The notes under the pieces are model-generated. The model saw nothing but the letters and a program-made list of their open reading frames with translations. It had not been told where the DNA came from and did not search any database. DNA of 37,634 nt from Candidatus Zipacnadia bacterium (lineage in GTDB: Bacteria > Armatimonadota > Zipacnadia > Zipacnadales > UBA5352), in the NCBI GenBank assembly GCA_029821265.1, contig JALGTR010000014.1:1-37634 (forward strand), given 5' to 3'. A program made the translations under genes and the position numbers. Within the stretch, counting starts at the first letter, position 1, and every line of letters begins with the position of its first letter. This document shows, piece by piece, positions 22,751 to 31,176 of this stretch.

Positions 22751-24181
22751 ATGTATCGACCACGCGACTTCGGCATGGGCGATTTCTGGTTCCTCGAGGG
22801 CCCCGACGCCCTGCACATCTATTACCTCGAGTTTGCTGACGAGCCGGTCGGCGAGTTCCGCGAGGTCGGCATCGGCCACGCCACATCCACCGATGGCGTG
22901 CACTGGACCGAGCAGGGCCGCATTCTCTCCCGCGGCCAGCCCGGTGCGTTCGATGACGCCGCGCTGTTCACCGGCTCGGCAATCACCGTCGGCGGGCGCC
23001 ACTACATGCTCTACACCGGCCTGACCTCCAACGATCGCGTGCAGCGCACCGGCCTGCTGATCTCCGAAGACATGTACACCTGGCGGCGCCACGAGGCCAA
23101 CCCCGTTCTCGAGCCTGATCCACGCTGGTATGAGACCGCCGCCGACGTCGGTCCCGACACCTGGGTGGCGTGGCGCGATCCGTATCTGTGGCGGAGTGAG
23201 GCCGAGGGTGTCTGCTACGCGCTGATCACCGCCACGGAACGGGGCGACGCGCCGCGCCACGAGCGCGGCTGCATCGGCCTCGCCCGCTCGGAGGATATGC
23301 TGCACTGGGAGGCCTGCCCGCCCGTGGCCACGCCGGGTCTCTACCACGACCACGAGGTGCCCGACCTCGCGCATATCAACGACCGCTGGTACCTGCTCCA
23401 CTCCACTCGCCTGTGGCGGTACTCGGAGGAGGCGCGCGCCCGCAAGCCGGCCCGCTGGTGCCGCAACGGGACCCACTACCTCATCTCCGACGATCCGCTG
23501 GGAAACTGGGAGGTACCGCCGGTCGATGTCGTCGCTGGCTCAATGACCGACTCACACTACGCCGCGCGAGCGCAGCGGATCGGCGATGACCTGTTGCTCT
23601 ACTCGTGGGGGCCCGTCCGCCGGGAACTGGCGCTCCCTATGAAGCTTGAGGCCGCCCACGACGGCTCCCTCTGCGCGCTCTACTGGTCGGGCCTCGACGC
23701 ATTCCGCGGCGATTCGCTGTGCGAGCCTGAGTTCCACGGGCTCGCGGGGGCCTGGCAGCAGGCCGGCGGGGTGCTGATCGGGGCTGTGGACGGTGAAGAG
23801 GCCATCGCCGGCTGTGAGCGCGTCGCGCGCGACCTGTGTTTCACCGCCACCGTCGTGCCCGACTCGGAGGCCCGCGCTGGTATCGGCGTCGAGCACGACC
23901 TCGAGACAATCGCGGGCATGGTCGATCTGCAGACGCAGGAGGCGCTCATCGGCGCCCTGCCATCCGGCGAGATCCTCGCGTCGGTGCCGTGGGACGTCTC
24001 CCCGGTGATCCCCATCAGCATCCGGATCGTCGCGGATGGGGAGGTCATCTCTCTGTATATTGATGAGCAGTTCGCGGTCTCCGCCTGGGTCGAGGAACGG
24101 AAGCCGGGCGCCATCCGGCTGGCCGTCGCCGAGGGCAGCGCGGAGTTCTCCGGGATGGAAGCGTACGAACTGAACCTGTAG
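22751..24181 (+). CDS. GH32/GH43-like five-bladed propeller glycosidase
   Basis: This 476-residue protein is not exported. ATG 22751 follows AGGAGG. Repeated blades are clear: IGHATSTDGVHWTEQGRIL, TGSAITVGGRHYMLYTG, GLLISEDMYTWRRHEANPVL, GLARSEDMLHWEACP. The three acidic positions of the GH32-type active site can be placed: Asp11 in MGDFWF (nucleophile position), the RDP triad at 142-144 (VAWRDPYLW), and Glu202 in HEVPDL, matching the family EC(P)DL acid/base. A C-terminal beta-sandwich (residues 340-476) is also typical of GH32. It is therefore likely a retaining glycosidase acting on short imported oligosaccharides; fructosidase specificity is not assured because the WMNDPNG motif is not conserved. 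Confidence 0.8.
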   Translation: MYRPRDFGMGDFWFLEGPDALHIYYLEFADEPVGEFREVGIGHATSTDGVHWTEQGRILSRGQPGAFDDAALFTGSAITVGGRHYMLYTGLTSNDRVQRTGLLISEDMYTWRRHEANPVLEPDPRWYETAADVGPDTWVAWRDPYLWRSEAEGVCYALITATERGDAPRHERGCIGLARSEDMLHWEACPPVATPGLYHDHEVPDLAHINDRWYLLHSTRLWRYSEEARARKPARWCRNGTHYLISDDPLGNWEVPPVDVVAGSMTDSHYAARAQRIGDDLLLYSWGPVRRELALPMKLEAAHDGSLCALYWSGLDAFRGDSLCEPEFHGLAGAWQQAGGVLIGAVDGEEAIAGCERVARDLCFTATVVPDSEARAGIGVEHDLETIAGMVDLQTQEALIGALPSGEILASVPWDVSPVIPISIRIVADGEVISLYIDEQFAVSAWVEERKPGAIRLAVAEGSAEFSGMEAYELNL

Positions 24182-24206
24182 CACCACGGTGGGGAGGACG
24201 CGAACC

Positions 24207-27200
24207 ATGCGAGTAGCGACCATCTGCGCACTGTCCGTGCTCATCGCGACGACATGCGGGGCTCAGAACATCCTGCCAAACCCGTCGTTTGAGGACGGAA
24301 CCGACAGCCCTGCCGGCTGGTCGGCCGAAGGCGATGACGCCCGTTGGACCGAGGCCGCTCACAGCGGACAACGCGGCGTCTCCGTGACCGGCAACGGCGC
24401 CGACACATCACACTGGCGCACAGACGATCCCGGCTTCCGGCCCGGACAGACATGGGAGTTCTCCGTCTGGACACGCCGTGAGACGGGGTCGCTCGGCGGG
24501 CTCGCCGTCACCGGTCCGAACTGGGCCAACTACGATCTGCGCCCGACCGAGCAATGGCAGCGCACCAGCCATATCTTCGTTGTGCCGGAGGACGCCGACG
24601 AGGGCTACGTTCGCGTCGGCCAGTGGCATGCCGAGGGAACGATCTTCTTCGACGACGTCGCAGTTGTCCCCGTCAGAGCGCTGCCGGTTCGCAGGGGCGA
24701 CCTTGAGCTGGGCGAGGGCGAGGTCCTCGATGGCCGCGAGTACACATTCCGCGCGGCCCTCGGCGGCTATCACGGGAACTACTCCCGGCCACTGCACCGG
24801 CACACCGCGCACTTCAACTCCAGCCGCTGGGTGTTCTTTCCCGGCGCGGAGGTTGTCTACCGCCACGAGCTTGCGGGCCTACGATTCGAATCGCTGACGG
24901 TGGAGGCGAGCATCGGCTGGTATGCCGCCGGCGTGTGCATCATTGAGGCCAGCGTGGATGGGACACAGTGGACCGAGATCGGTCGCATCGAAGGCCTCGG
25001 CCAGCAGAGCGCACAGATCCCGGCCGAGATGCTGCCCGCCGATGAGGTTTACGTTCGCCTCCGCTCACCCGGCGAGGGCGAGCGCGGCGAATCGGAGCCG
25101 GGCTCGTTTCAGATCTACGAGTACGGTGTGCGCGCCACGCTCGATGAGGCCGTCGAACCGATGCGTGGAGCCACGACTTTCCTGGTCCCCGAGCTGACCG
25201 ACGACCGTCTCGCGGTCGATGTCAGCACGCTCGGCGGACTGCTGCCGGGCCTCGAGAACGTTGCGCGCCTGACACTCAGCAATCCCGGTAACACGGCCAT
25301 CAATGCGACTGCAACGCTCACGTTCATGCCCGAGGACGGCCCGCAGCGCAGCTTTGACGCGGAGGTCACCGTGCCCGCAGGAGGGCGGAGCTCCGTCGCC
25401 ATCCCCTACGCGGCGAGCCCTGTCGGCCGCTGTGATGCCACCCTGACGGTCGTCGATGCCGACGGCAACGAGCTTCACCGCGGACGCTTCAGCTTCTCCG
25501 TTCCCGAGCTATATCGCAGCAACTTCGGCTATCCGATCGCCAGCGACGATGCCGCCGACCTGTGGTGGGCCGAGGGCACCTACAAGATCAACCGCGATCG
25601 CCCCGCGCCCACCGGCGATCGCCGCTCCGTGATGCTCGAGGCCGCGCGCGGAGAGTATGAGCCGGTACAGATCGTCGTCCGCCCGAAGCGCCCGCTCAGC
25701 GGCCTGACAGCGAGCATGAGCGACCTGCGCCGGAACGACGGTGCGGCCATTCCCGCGGAGCAGATCGACATCCTCGAGGTGGCCTACGTGTACGTGCACA
25801 CACCTACCGACCAGCAGGGTGCCGTCGGCTGGTGGCCCGACCCGTTGCCCCCGCTTGATGCTCCGATCGACGTGGCTGCGAACAGAAACCAGCCGCTGTG
25901 GGTTCGCGTGCACGTGCCTGAGGATGCTGCGCCCGGACGGTATTTCGGCACGCTGAGCCTCGAGGCGGACGGTGGCTGGCGCGCGGAGGTCCCAGTGCGC
26001 CTGCGGGTGTTCGACTTCGTGATGCCGTCGGAGCGCTCGATCGTCGCCACCATGGGCTTCTCCTCGAGCACCATGCGGCACTACCACCATCTCAAGACCG
26101 ACGAGCAGACCGCCGAGGTCTTCGACGCCTACATGCGCAACTTCCGCGAGCATCGCATCGACCCCTACGGGCCGTACCTGAACGGGCCCCAGACGCGCAT
26201 CGAGGGCGTCGAGTGGACCGGCGGGGAGATGGTCGAGGCCGATGACGCCCCCGAGGGCGAGATGGTCATGTTCATCCGCGACGAGGAGGGGGCCGGCAAC
26301 CCCTCCGCGCCGACCGCCGACCTCATCCCCGTGGATCGCTCACGCGACTACGTGCTTCGCTTCATGGCGCGAGCCGCGGAGGGCCACGGCTTCCAGACCA
26401 CGCTCGGCTGCTATGACGCCGCGGGGAGGTGGATGTCCGGCAATAACGTGGACACACACTACGTCGGCACCGGCCAGTGGGAGCGGTACGAGACCCGTAT
26501 TCCCGCCGGGCGCTTCGCCGAGGGCTGTGAGTCCGTCCAGCTGAGCCTGCGCGCCACAGAGTGGGTCGAGGACGGCTCCACCACTGGCCAGGCGTGGTTC
26601 GACGACGTCTTCTTCGGCCTCGCCGCCGAGGACGCGCCGAACCTCCTGCAGGACCCCGGATTCGAGGGCGGCGCGAGGAACGTCCGCATCGTCGTCGACT
26701 TCTCTAACTGGGACCCGTGGCTCGAACTGTACATCGACCAGCTCGGCCTGCAGAGCTTCCGCATCCCGATCGCCTACATGCCCCGCCGGGACGCCCCGGG
26801 CCGCGTCGGACCCTACTGGCAGGGCAGCGAGGCCTACGACCGGATCGTCGGCGAGTATCTGCACACGCTGCAGGAGCACCTCAGGGAACGCGGCTGGCTC
26901 GACGAGGGCTACGCCTACTGGGTCGATGAGCCTGCGCCCGAGCACTACGAGAACGTGCGCTACGGCATGCGTCTGCTCGACGAGTACGCGCCCGATATCG
27001 CCCGGATGCTCACCGAGCAGCCTGAGGACGAACTCGTCGGCTACGTGGACATCTGGTGCCCGGTGCTGCACAACTATGATCCCGAGGCCGCACACGAACG
27101 TCAGCGCGCCGGCGACAGCATCTGGTGGTACGTCTGCACCGGTCCGAAAGCGCCCTACGCCGGCCTGTTCACGGATCACAACGCGATCGACCTGCGCATC

Positions 27201-27656
27201 TGGCAGTGGATGGGGTGGAAGTACGACGTGGAGGGCTGCCTGATCTGGGCGACCAACTACTACACCTCCGGAGCGCGCCGCGCCGAGACCGGCGAGTGGC
27301 AGAATCCGTGGGAGGATCCGATGTCGTACCGCGCCTCGGGCGGTGGCTGGTGGGGCAACGGCGACGGCCGCTTCATCTACCCGCCCAACGTTGATCCCAA
27401 TGCCGATCACGAGCCGATCATCAGCGGCCCCATCGACTCGATCCGCTGGGAGATGCTGCGCGAGGGCCTCGAGGACCGCGAGTACTTCGAACTGCTGCGA
27501 GATCGCGTCGCGGCGAGCCCCGGCGACCCGGCGGCAGAACTGCTCGAGATTCCCGAGAGCATCGTCACCAGCCCGAAGGAGTTCACGCGCGATCCGCTCC
27601 CGCTGTACAAGCATCGCCGCGCGCTGATGGAGGCGATCGAGCGCCTCGGGCAGTGA
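24207..27656 (+). CDS. Secreted DUF4091/GH123-like protein with carbohydrate-binding modules
   Basis: This is a 1149-residue exported protein. ATG 24207 is chosen over GTG 24189 because GGGAGG precedes it and the signal peptide (MRVATICALSVLIATTCGAQ) starts there. Residues 22-165 are a CBM4/9-like jelly roll (NILPNPSFEDGTDSPAGW to FFDDVAVVP). Residues 175-310 resemble a discoidin-type beta sandwich. A second CBM-like insert lies at about 670-830. The catalytic region covers about 600-680 and 840-1149. It ends with IRWEMLREGLEDREYFELLR, the hallmark end of DUF4091, the C-terminal domain shared with GH123 beta-N-acetylgalactosaminidases. DEGYAYWVDEPAPEHYENV contains a candidate acidic pair. It probably releases N-acetylhexosamine or a related sugar outside the cell. 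Confidence 0.85.
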   Translation: MRVATICALSVLIATTCGAQNILPNPSFEDGTDSPAGWSAEGDDARWTEAAHSGQRGVSVTGNGADTSHWRTDDPGFRPGQTWEFSVWTRRETGSLGGLAVTGPNWANYDLRPTEQWQRTSHIFVVPEDADEGYVRVGQWHAEGTIFFDDVAVVPVRALPVRRGDLELGEGEVLDGREYTFRAALGGYHGNYSRPLHRHTAHFNSSRWVFFPGAEVVYRHELAGLRFESLTVEASIGWYAAGVCIIEASVDGTQWTEIGRIEGLGQQSAQIPAEMLPADEVYVRLRSPGEGERGESEPGSFQIYEYGVRATLDEAVEPMRGATTFLVPELTDDRLAVDVSTLGGLLPGLENVARLTLSNPGNTAINATATLTFMPEDGPQRSFDAEVTVPAGGRSSVAIPYAASPVGRCDATLTVVDADGNELHRGRFSFSVPELYRSNFGYPIASDDAADLWWAEGTYKINRDRPAPTGDRRSVMLEAARGEYEPVQIVVRPKRPLSGLTASMSDLRRNDGAAIPAEQIDILEVAYVYVHTPTDQQGAVGWWPDPLPPLDAPIDVAANRNQPLWVRVHVPEDAAPGRYFGTLSLEADGGWRAEVPVRLRVFDFVMPSERSIVATMGFSSSTMRHYHHLKTDEQTAEVFDAYMRNFREHRIDPYGPYLNGPQTRIEGVEWTGGEMVEADDAPEGEMVMFIRDEEGAGNPSAPTADLIPVDRSRDYVLRFMARAAEGHGFQTTLGCYDAAGRWMSGNNVDTHYVGTGQWERYETRIPAGRFAEGCESVQLSLRATEWVEDGSTTGQAWFDDVFFGLAAEDAPNLLQDPGFEGGARNVRIVVDFSNWDPWLELYIDQLGLQSFRIPIAYMPRRDAPGRVGPYWQGSEAYDRIVGEYLHTLQEHLRERGWLDEGYAYWVDEPAPEHYENVRYGMRLLDEYAPDIARMLTEQPEDELVGYVDIWCPVLHNYDPEAAHERQRAGDSIWWYVCTGPKAPYAGLFTDHNAIDLRIWQWMGWKYDVEGCLIWATNYYTSGARRAETGEWQNPWEDPMSYRASGGGWWGNGDGRFIYPPNVDPNADHEPIISGPIDSIRWEMLREGLEDREYFELLRDRVAASPGDPAAELLEIPESIVTSPKEFTRDPLPLYKHRRALMEAIERLGQ

Positions 27657-27670
27657 GCGCAGACCTATCC

Positions 27671-27735
27671 GGATGCGGCCACCGGTGCTCCCGCCGCATC
27701 CGCAGATGCGCCCCACCCCGGCCGGGGTAGGGCGC
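27671..27735 (+). terminator. Two consecutive strong hairpins after the DUF4091 gene
   Basis: The first hairpin is GGATGCGGC (27671-27679) with GCCGCATCC (27693-27701), 9 bp and perfect. The second is GCGCCC-C-ACCCCGG with CCGGGGT-A-GGGCGC (27708-27735), 13 pairs with one C/A mismatch and almost no loop. There is no U-tract. The region lies directly after the stop at 27656 and probably terminates or insulates the hydrolase transcript before the next gene. Confidence 0.5.
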
Positions 27736-27835
27736 ACGTCGCTCGTGTCGGCCCATGCCCCCGGCACGAAGGGATTCGCGGATCGCGCGGATAACATACT
27801 CGCATACCCGAAACTGACGCGTTAGGAGCATCCCC

Positions 27836-29398
27836 ATGTCGCTGACAAAGCAGCAGATCATCGACGACCTCCGGGCGATTGGCGTCGGCCCGGGGATGAC
27901 ACTAATGGTGCACTCCAGCCTCTCGGCGCTCGGACACGTTGAGGGCGGCGCACAGACCGTCATCGATGCGCTCCTCGAATGTATCGGGCCTGAGGGGACG
28001 CTGGCCATGCCCGCCATCTCCGGGGGCGGCGTCTTCGAGATCGATCGGTCACCCTCGACGGTCGGGGCGATCACGGAGGCCTTTCGCCTCCGACCCGGGG
28101 TCAAACGCAGCTTTCACCCGACACACTCAGCCTGTGCGATCGGTCCGAAGGCCGATTTCCTGCTGGAGGACACGCTCGATCAGCCCACCGCCATCGGCAC
28201 TGAGAGCCCGTGGGGACGCCTCGCGAGGCTTCCGGAAGGCCATGTGCTGCTGCTGGGCGTGGATCAGGACCGCAACACGCTGCTCCACTACCCCGAGGAG
28301 ATCGTGCGCGCGCCCTATCTGAACACCATCGAGCGGCAGTACCGCGACGAGGACGGTCAGGTGCGCACAAAGACCATCGAGCTGTTCCCCGGCCCGCACC
28401 GCGACTTCATCGGCCTGGAACCGCTGCTGCGCGAGGGGAAAGCCATGCGCGTCGGCCGCGTCGGCGACGCCATGGCCCGACTCATGCACGCCGGCACCAC
28501 CGTCGAGATCGTGACTGAGGCCCTGAGGGCAGACCCTGCGGCGGTGCTGTGCGACAACCCGCTGTGCGACGATTGCGTCATGCAGCGAGCGCGCATCAAG
28601 GAGCATGACCTCGAGCAGTACGAGTTCACCGCCTCGGCGCTGCTCGACGAGCTGACCGATGACCTCGAGCAGTCGCGTGGCGCGCTGATGACCGTGCGCA
28701 ACGAGGGCATACGCACGGTGGAGCTTGGGCCGTCGCTCGGGGCACAGTTGGCGGCGGGCAGTGCCGGGCGCGAGGCGCTGCTGGCGGCGCTCGAGGAACT
28801 TGCGATGGACGTCAGCGCGATCCACTGCGGCCTCGCGCCCGGTGAGATCGCCGACCGCGAGGTCGCCCGGCAGCGAGTCTCCCACGCGTCGCAGCTGGCC
28901 CGCGACCTCGGCTGCGAACTGGTGCTGATCCCCTCACCGCCTGCAGACAGCGCCTCGCCGGCGGAGATACTACGCAGTGCGTGTGCAGACGTGGGCGACG
29001 GCGTCACCGTGGTCTTCGAGAACGTCCCCGGCTCCGTCTGGACCACCGGCGATCAGTGCGACGAGACGCTGCTTGAGGTCGGTGAGCAGTGCCCGGTTGG
29101 TTTCGCGTTCAACCCCGCGCACTTCGCGAACGCCGGTGAGCGCCCGTTCCTGCAGACCTGGCGCTCGACGAAACTCAAGCGCTTCACCCGCATCATCTAC
29201 ATCACCGACGGCGGTTTCCCGGGACGCCCGCGATACACCCTGCCTCTCGAGGGCAACGGCGAGGTCAAAGAGATCGTCTCGATCTTCCGCGCGCGCACCT
29301 TCGACGGCTTCGTCACTCTGAAGATGGGCGATCGCCGCGGCGCGGAGCAGTTCCGCTGCCAGGCGGCGGCGTTCCGCCGACTGCTGGCGGAGAGCTGA
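27836..29398 (+). CDS. AAC(3)-like acetyltransferase fused to a sugar-isomerase TIM barrel
   Basis: This is a 520-residue fusion; TAGGAG lies about 8 nt before the ATG. Residues 1-250 follow the AAC(3)/YokD fold: MVHSSLSALGHVEGGAQTVI (24-43), ALLECIGPEGTLAMPA, SFHPTHSACAIGPKADFLL with His94, ESPWGRL (123-129) and DRNTLLHYPEE (145-155). A Cys cluster (C239, C244, C247) closes this part. Residues 260-520 resemble xylose-isomerase-like sugar-phosphate isomerases/AP endonuclease 2 (GIRTVELGPSLG, AIHCGLAPGE, CELVLIPSPP, TVVFENVPGSVWTT with the metal-type Glu, and FAFNPAHFANAG with the metal-type His). AAC(3) homologues without resistance function acetylate amino sugars or other amines. The fusion suggests a two-step amino-sugar conversion; this is inference. 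Confidence 0.85.
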   Translation: MSLTKQQIIDDLRAIGVGPGMTLMVHSSLSALGHVEGGAQTVIDALLECIGPEGTLAMPAISGGGVFEIDRSPSTVGAITEAFRLRPGVKRSFHPTHSACAIGPKADFLLEDTLDQPTAIGTESPWGRLARLPEGHVLLLGVDQDRNTLLHYPEEIVRAPYLNTIERQYRDEDGQVRTKTIELFPGPHRDFIGLEPLLREGKAMRVGRVGDAMARLMHAGTTVEIVTEALRADPAAVLCDNPLCDDCVMQRARIKEHDLEQYEFTASALLDELTDDLEQSRGALMTVRNEGIRTVELGPSLGAQLAAGSAGREALLAALEELAMDVSAIHCGLAPGEIADREVARQRVSHASQLARDLGCELVLIPSPPADSASPAEILRSACADVGDGVTVVFENVPGSVWTTGDQCDETLLEVGEQCPVGFAFNPAHFANAGERPFLQTWRSTKLKRFTRIIYITDGGFPGRPRYTLPLEGNGEVKEIVSIFRARTFDGFVTLKMGDRRGAEQFRCQAAAFRRLLAES

Positions 29399-29435
29399 GC
29401 GTGTCGCTCAGTCCGTTCAGACCGCGGCGTCCCGA

Positions 29436-29456
29436 CGCTCCGGCATGGCCGGGGCG
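29436..29456 (+). terminator. Hairpin after the acetyltransferase-isomerase gene
   Basis: CGCTCCGGC (29436-29444) pairs with GCCGGGGCG (29448-29456), nine pairs with one T-G wobble and a 3-nt loop, 37 nt after the stop. No U-tract follows. Downstream, 29457-29629 has no gene and no clear promoter that I can identify, although the PEP-CTERM gene must be read from it. Confidence 0.4.
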
Positions 29457-29629
29457 CTGGCATGTCTGTGACACCACCGACCTTAACGGACCGCGATTGG
29501 TATCAGTCTTCTGTGACGTATCCGAAAACCGATGGAGGATAGTTCGAACATAGCCGGAATGGTGTCTGCACGCACCCGGTGAGGGAGTTGCATTCGGGCG
29601 ATCGTTGCTCCAACCACCTGGAGGGAACG

Positions 29630-31057
29630 ATGCGTGCGCGACTGCCGGTCTCAGTGCTCTTCTTCGCGCTGATCTGCGCCGGGGCTCAGGGGGACCTGAG
29701 GTTCTTCCTCGACGAGGGCCTCGATTTCACCGGGAGCACCTTCGGGGTGCAGAGCGGATGGATCCCGCCCGACACGATGGGCGCCGTTGGCCGCGATCAC
29801 ATTGTGGAGCTGATCAACGGCACCTATCGCGTCTACGACAAGAACACGGGCTCGGCGCTGGCGCAGAGCTCCCTGAACGTGTTCTGGTCGAACGCCGGGG
29901 CCTCGAGGATCAACAACGCCTTCGATCCACGCGTGGTCTACGATCCATTCAGCGAACGCTGGTTTGCGTCATCGGTGGACAATGGGGCTGCCGCGAACAA
30001 CATTCTGCTGGCGGTCTCGAACAGCGACAACCCACTCGACGGATGGACCGGCTTTGCGATCGACAGCGACAGCGACGACTCCCACTGGGCGGACTTCGAG
30101 ACCCTCGGGTTCAACCTGGACGGGGTCTTCGTCGCCGCCAACATGTTCGACCTGCGGGACGGCTCAAACGAGACGCGCGCGGCGATTCTTGCGGTCCCGA
30201 AGAGCGATCTTATCGGCGCGACGCCCACGGTGGCAAACGCCACGCTCTTTCAGGATATCGCGCTGAGCGGGACCGGCTTTGCGATCCAGCCGATCGTGGA
30301 CCTCGACAACTCCGGGATGCCCCAGGGGCTGCTGGCGGCGTACAACACCGGCTCGGGGGTGCTCAAGTACTCCAGTCTGACCGGGAGCGTGAGCTCGCCG
30401 ACACTCAGCACGGGCGGTGGCTTCATCGCGGTGGACCCCTACGCCGAGCCTCCCTCGGCCGAACAGCCGGGACCGAAGCAGGATATCGACGTCGCAGATA
30501 GCCGGCTGAGCAGCAACGTGGTGCGGGTCGGCGGCAGCCTGTGGGGCGTGCAGACGGTAGAAAGCGGCGGGCGGGCCGCGTTGCGCTGGTTCGAGATCGA
30601 CGAAGCCACCGGCACAGCGGTCCAGGAGGGCCTGATCTCAGACACGGAGCTGGACTTCTACTACGGGTCGATCGCGGTCAGCCACGACGGATTTGTGGCG
30701 GTGGGCTTCTCGGGCTCGAGCGAGAACGAGTTCGTCGGCAGCTACGTTGCGTTCGGCGAGACGCAGGGCGGCACGACGCTGTTCCGCGATCCCCAGCTTC
30801 TACACGCAGGTGTGGCGAGCTACGAGCGGACTGACTCGAAGGGGCGCAACCGCTGGGGCGACTACAGCGCCACGGTGCTCGACCCCTACAATCCGCGCAC
30901 ATTCTGGACATTCCAGGAGTTCGCGTCGGCGGAGGATATCTGGTCCACGCGGATCACGAGGCTCGACATTACGCGCACTCCTGAGCCGACGACGCTGGCG
31001 CTGATGGTCCTGGGACTCGGCGGACTGTGGTTGCAGAGGCGGCGCCGAAAGACGTAG
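29630..31057 (+). CDS. PEP-CTERM sorting-domain protein
   Basis: This 475-residue exported protein starts at ATG 29630 (GGAGG 5 nt upstream). The signal peptide covers residues 1-19 (ICAGAQG). The C-terminal 24 residues are a textbook PEP-CTERM signal: PEPTTLALMVLGLGGLW followed by LQRRRR. Exosortase/EpsH would cut near PEP and attach the protein to the envelope or release it into exopolysaccharide. The body has beta-propeller-like repeats (PPDTMGAVGRDHIVELINGT, VVYDPFSERWFASSV, NNILLAVSNSDNPLDGW, GSIAVSHDGFVAVGFSGSS, NRWGDYSATVLDPYNPRTFW). These resemble exported proteins of unknown function that track DNA-unrelated surface ligands. No exosortase gene is in the window. It is flanked by hairpins on both sides and is probably monocistronic. 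Confidence 0.88.
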   Translation: MRARLPVSVLFFALICAGAQGDLRFFLDEGLDFTGSTFGVQSGWIPPDTMGAVGRDHIVELINGTYRVYDKNTGSALAQSSLNVFWSNAGASRINNAFDPRVVYDPFSERWFASSVDNGAAANNILLAVSNSDNPLDGWTGFAIDSDSDDSHWADFETLGFNLDGVFVAANMFDLRDGSNETRAAILAVPKSDLIGATPTVANATLFQDIALSGTGFAIQPIVDLDNSGMPQGLLAAYNTGSGVLKYSSLTGSVSSPTLSTGGGFIAVDPYAEPPSAEQPGPKQDIDVADSRLSSNVVRVGGSLWGVQTVESGGRAALRWFEIDEATGTAVQEGLISDTELDFYYGSIAVSHDGFVAVGFSGSSENEFVGSYVAFGETQGGTTLFRDPQLLHAGVASYERTDSKGRNRWGDYSATVLDPYNPRTFWTFQEFASAEDIWSTRITRLDITRTPEPTTLALMVLGLGGLWLQRRRRKT

Positions 31058-31081
31058 AATTGCCCCGGATCGCGCAGGGTT

Positions 31082-31108
31082 GGAGTCCCCCGCTCGTGCG
31101 GGGGCTCC
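31082..31108 (+). terminator. GC-rich hairpin after the PEP-CTERM gene
   Basis: GGAG-T-CCCCCGC pairs with GCGGGGG-CTCC across a TCGT tetraloop (11 pairs, one bulged T), 24 nt after the stop codon. The following bases TGCGGTTAAGC contain no U-run. It is a strong structure and probably functions as the terminator. Confidence 0.5.
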
Positions 31109-31176
31109 TGCGGTTAAGCATATGACGGCGGTGCCACATCCGACCAACTCCTGAACCCGAAAGCGGCGAAAAGGCA

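Noticed and set aside
26340-27797. A 485-codon minus-strand frame opposite the DUF4091 gene.
   Set aside because: There is no SD, no family motif and skewed composition; the plus strand encodes the recognisable DUF4091 end.
27836-29398. Interpretation as an aminoglycoside resistance gene.
   Set aside because: Fusion to a sugar-isomerase barrel, a metabolic context and no mobile element argue for a metabolic acyltransferase.
29457-29480. A TGGCATG-like element upstream of the PEP-CTERM gene, considered as a sigma54 (-24/-12) site.
   Set aside because: The GC of the -12 element is missing at the required spacing.
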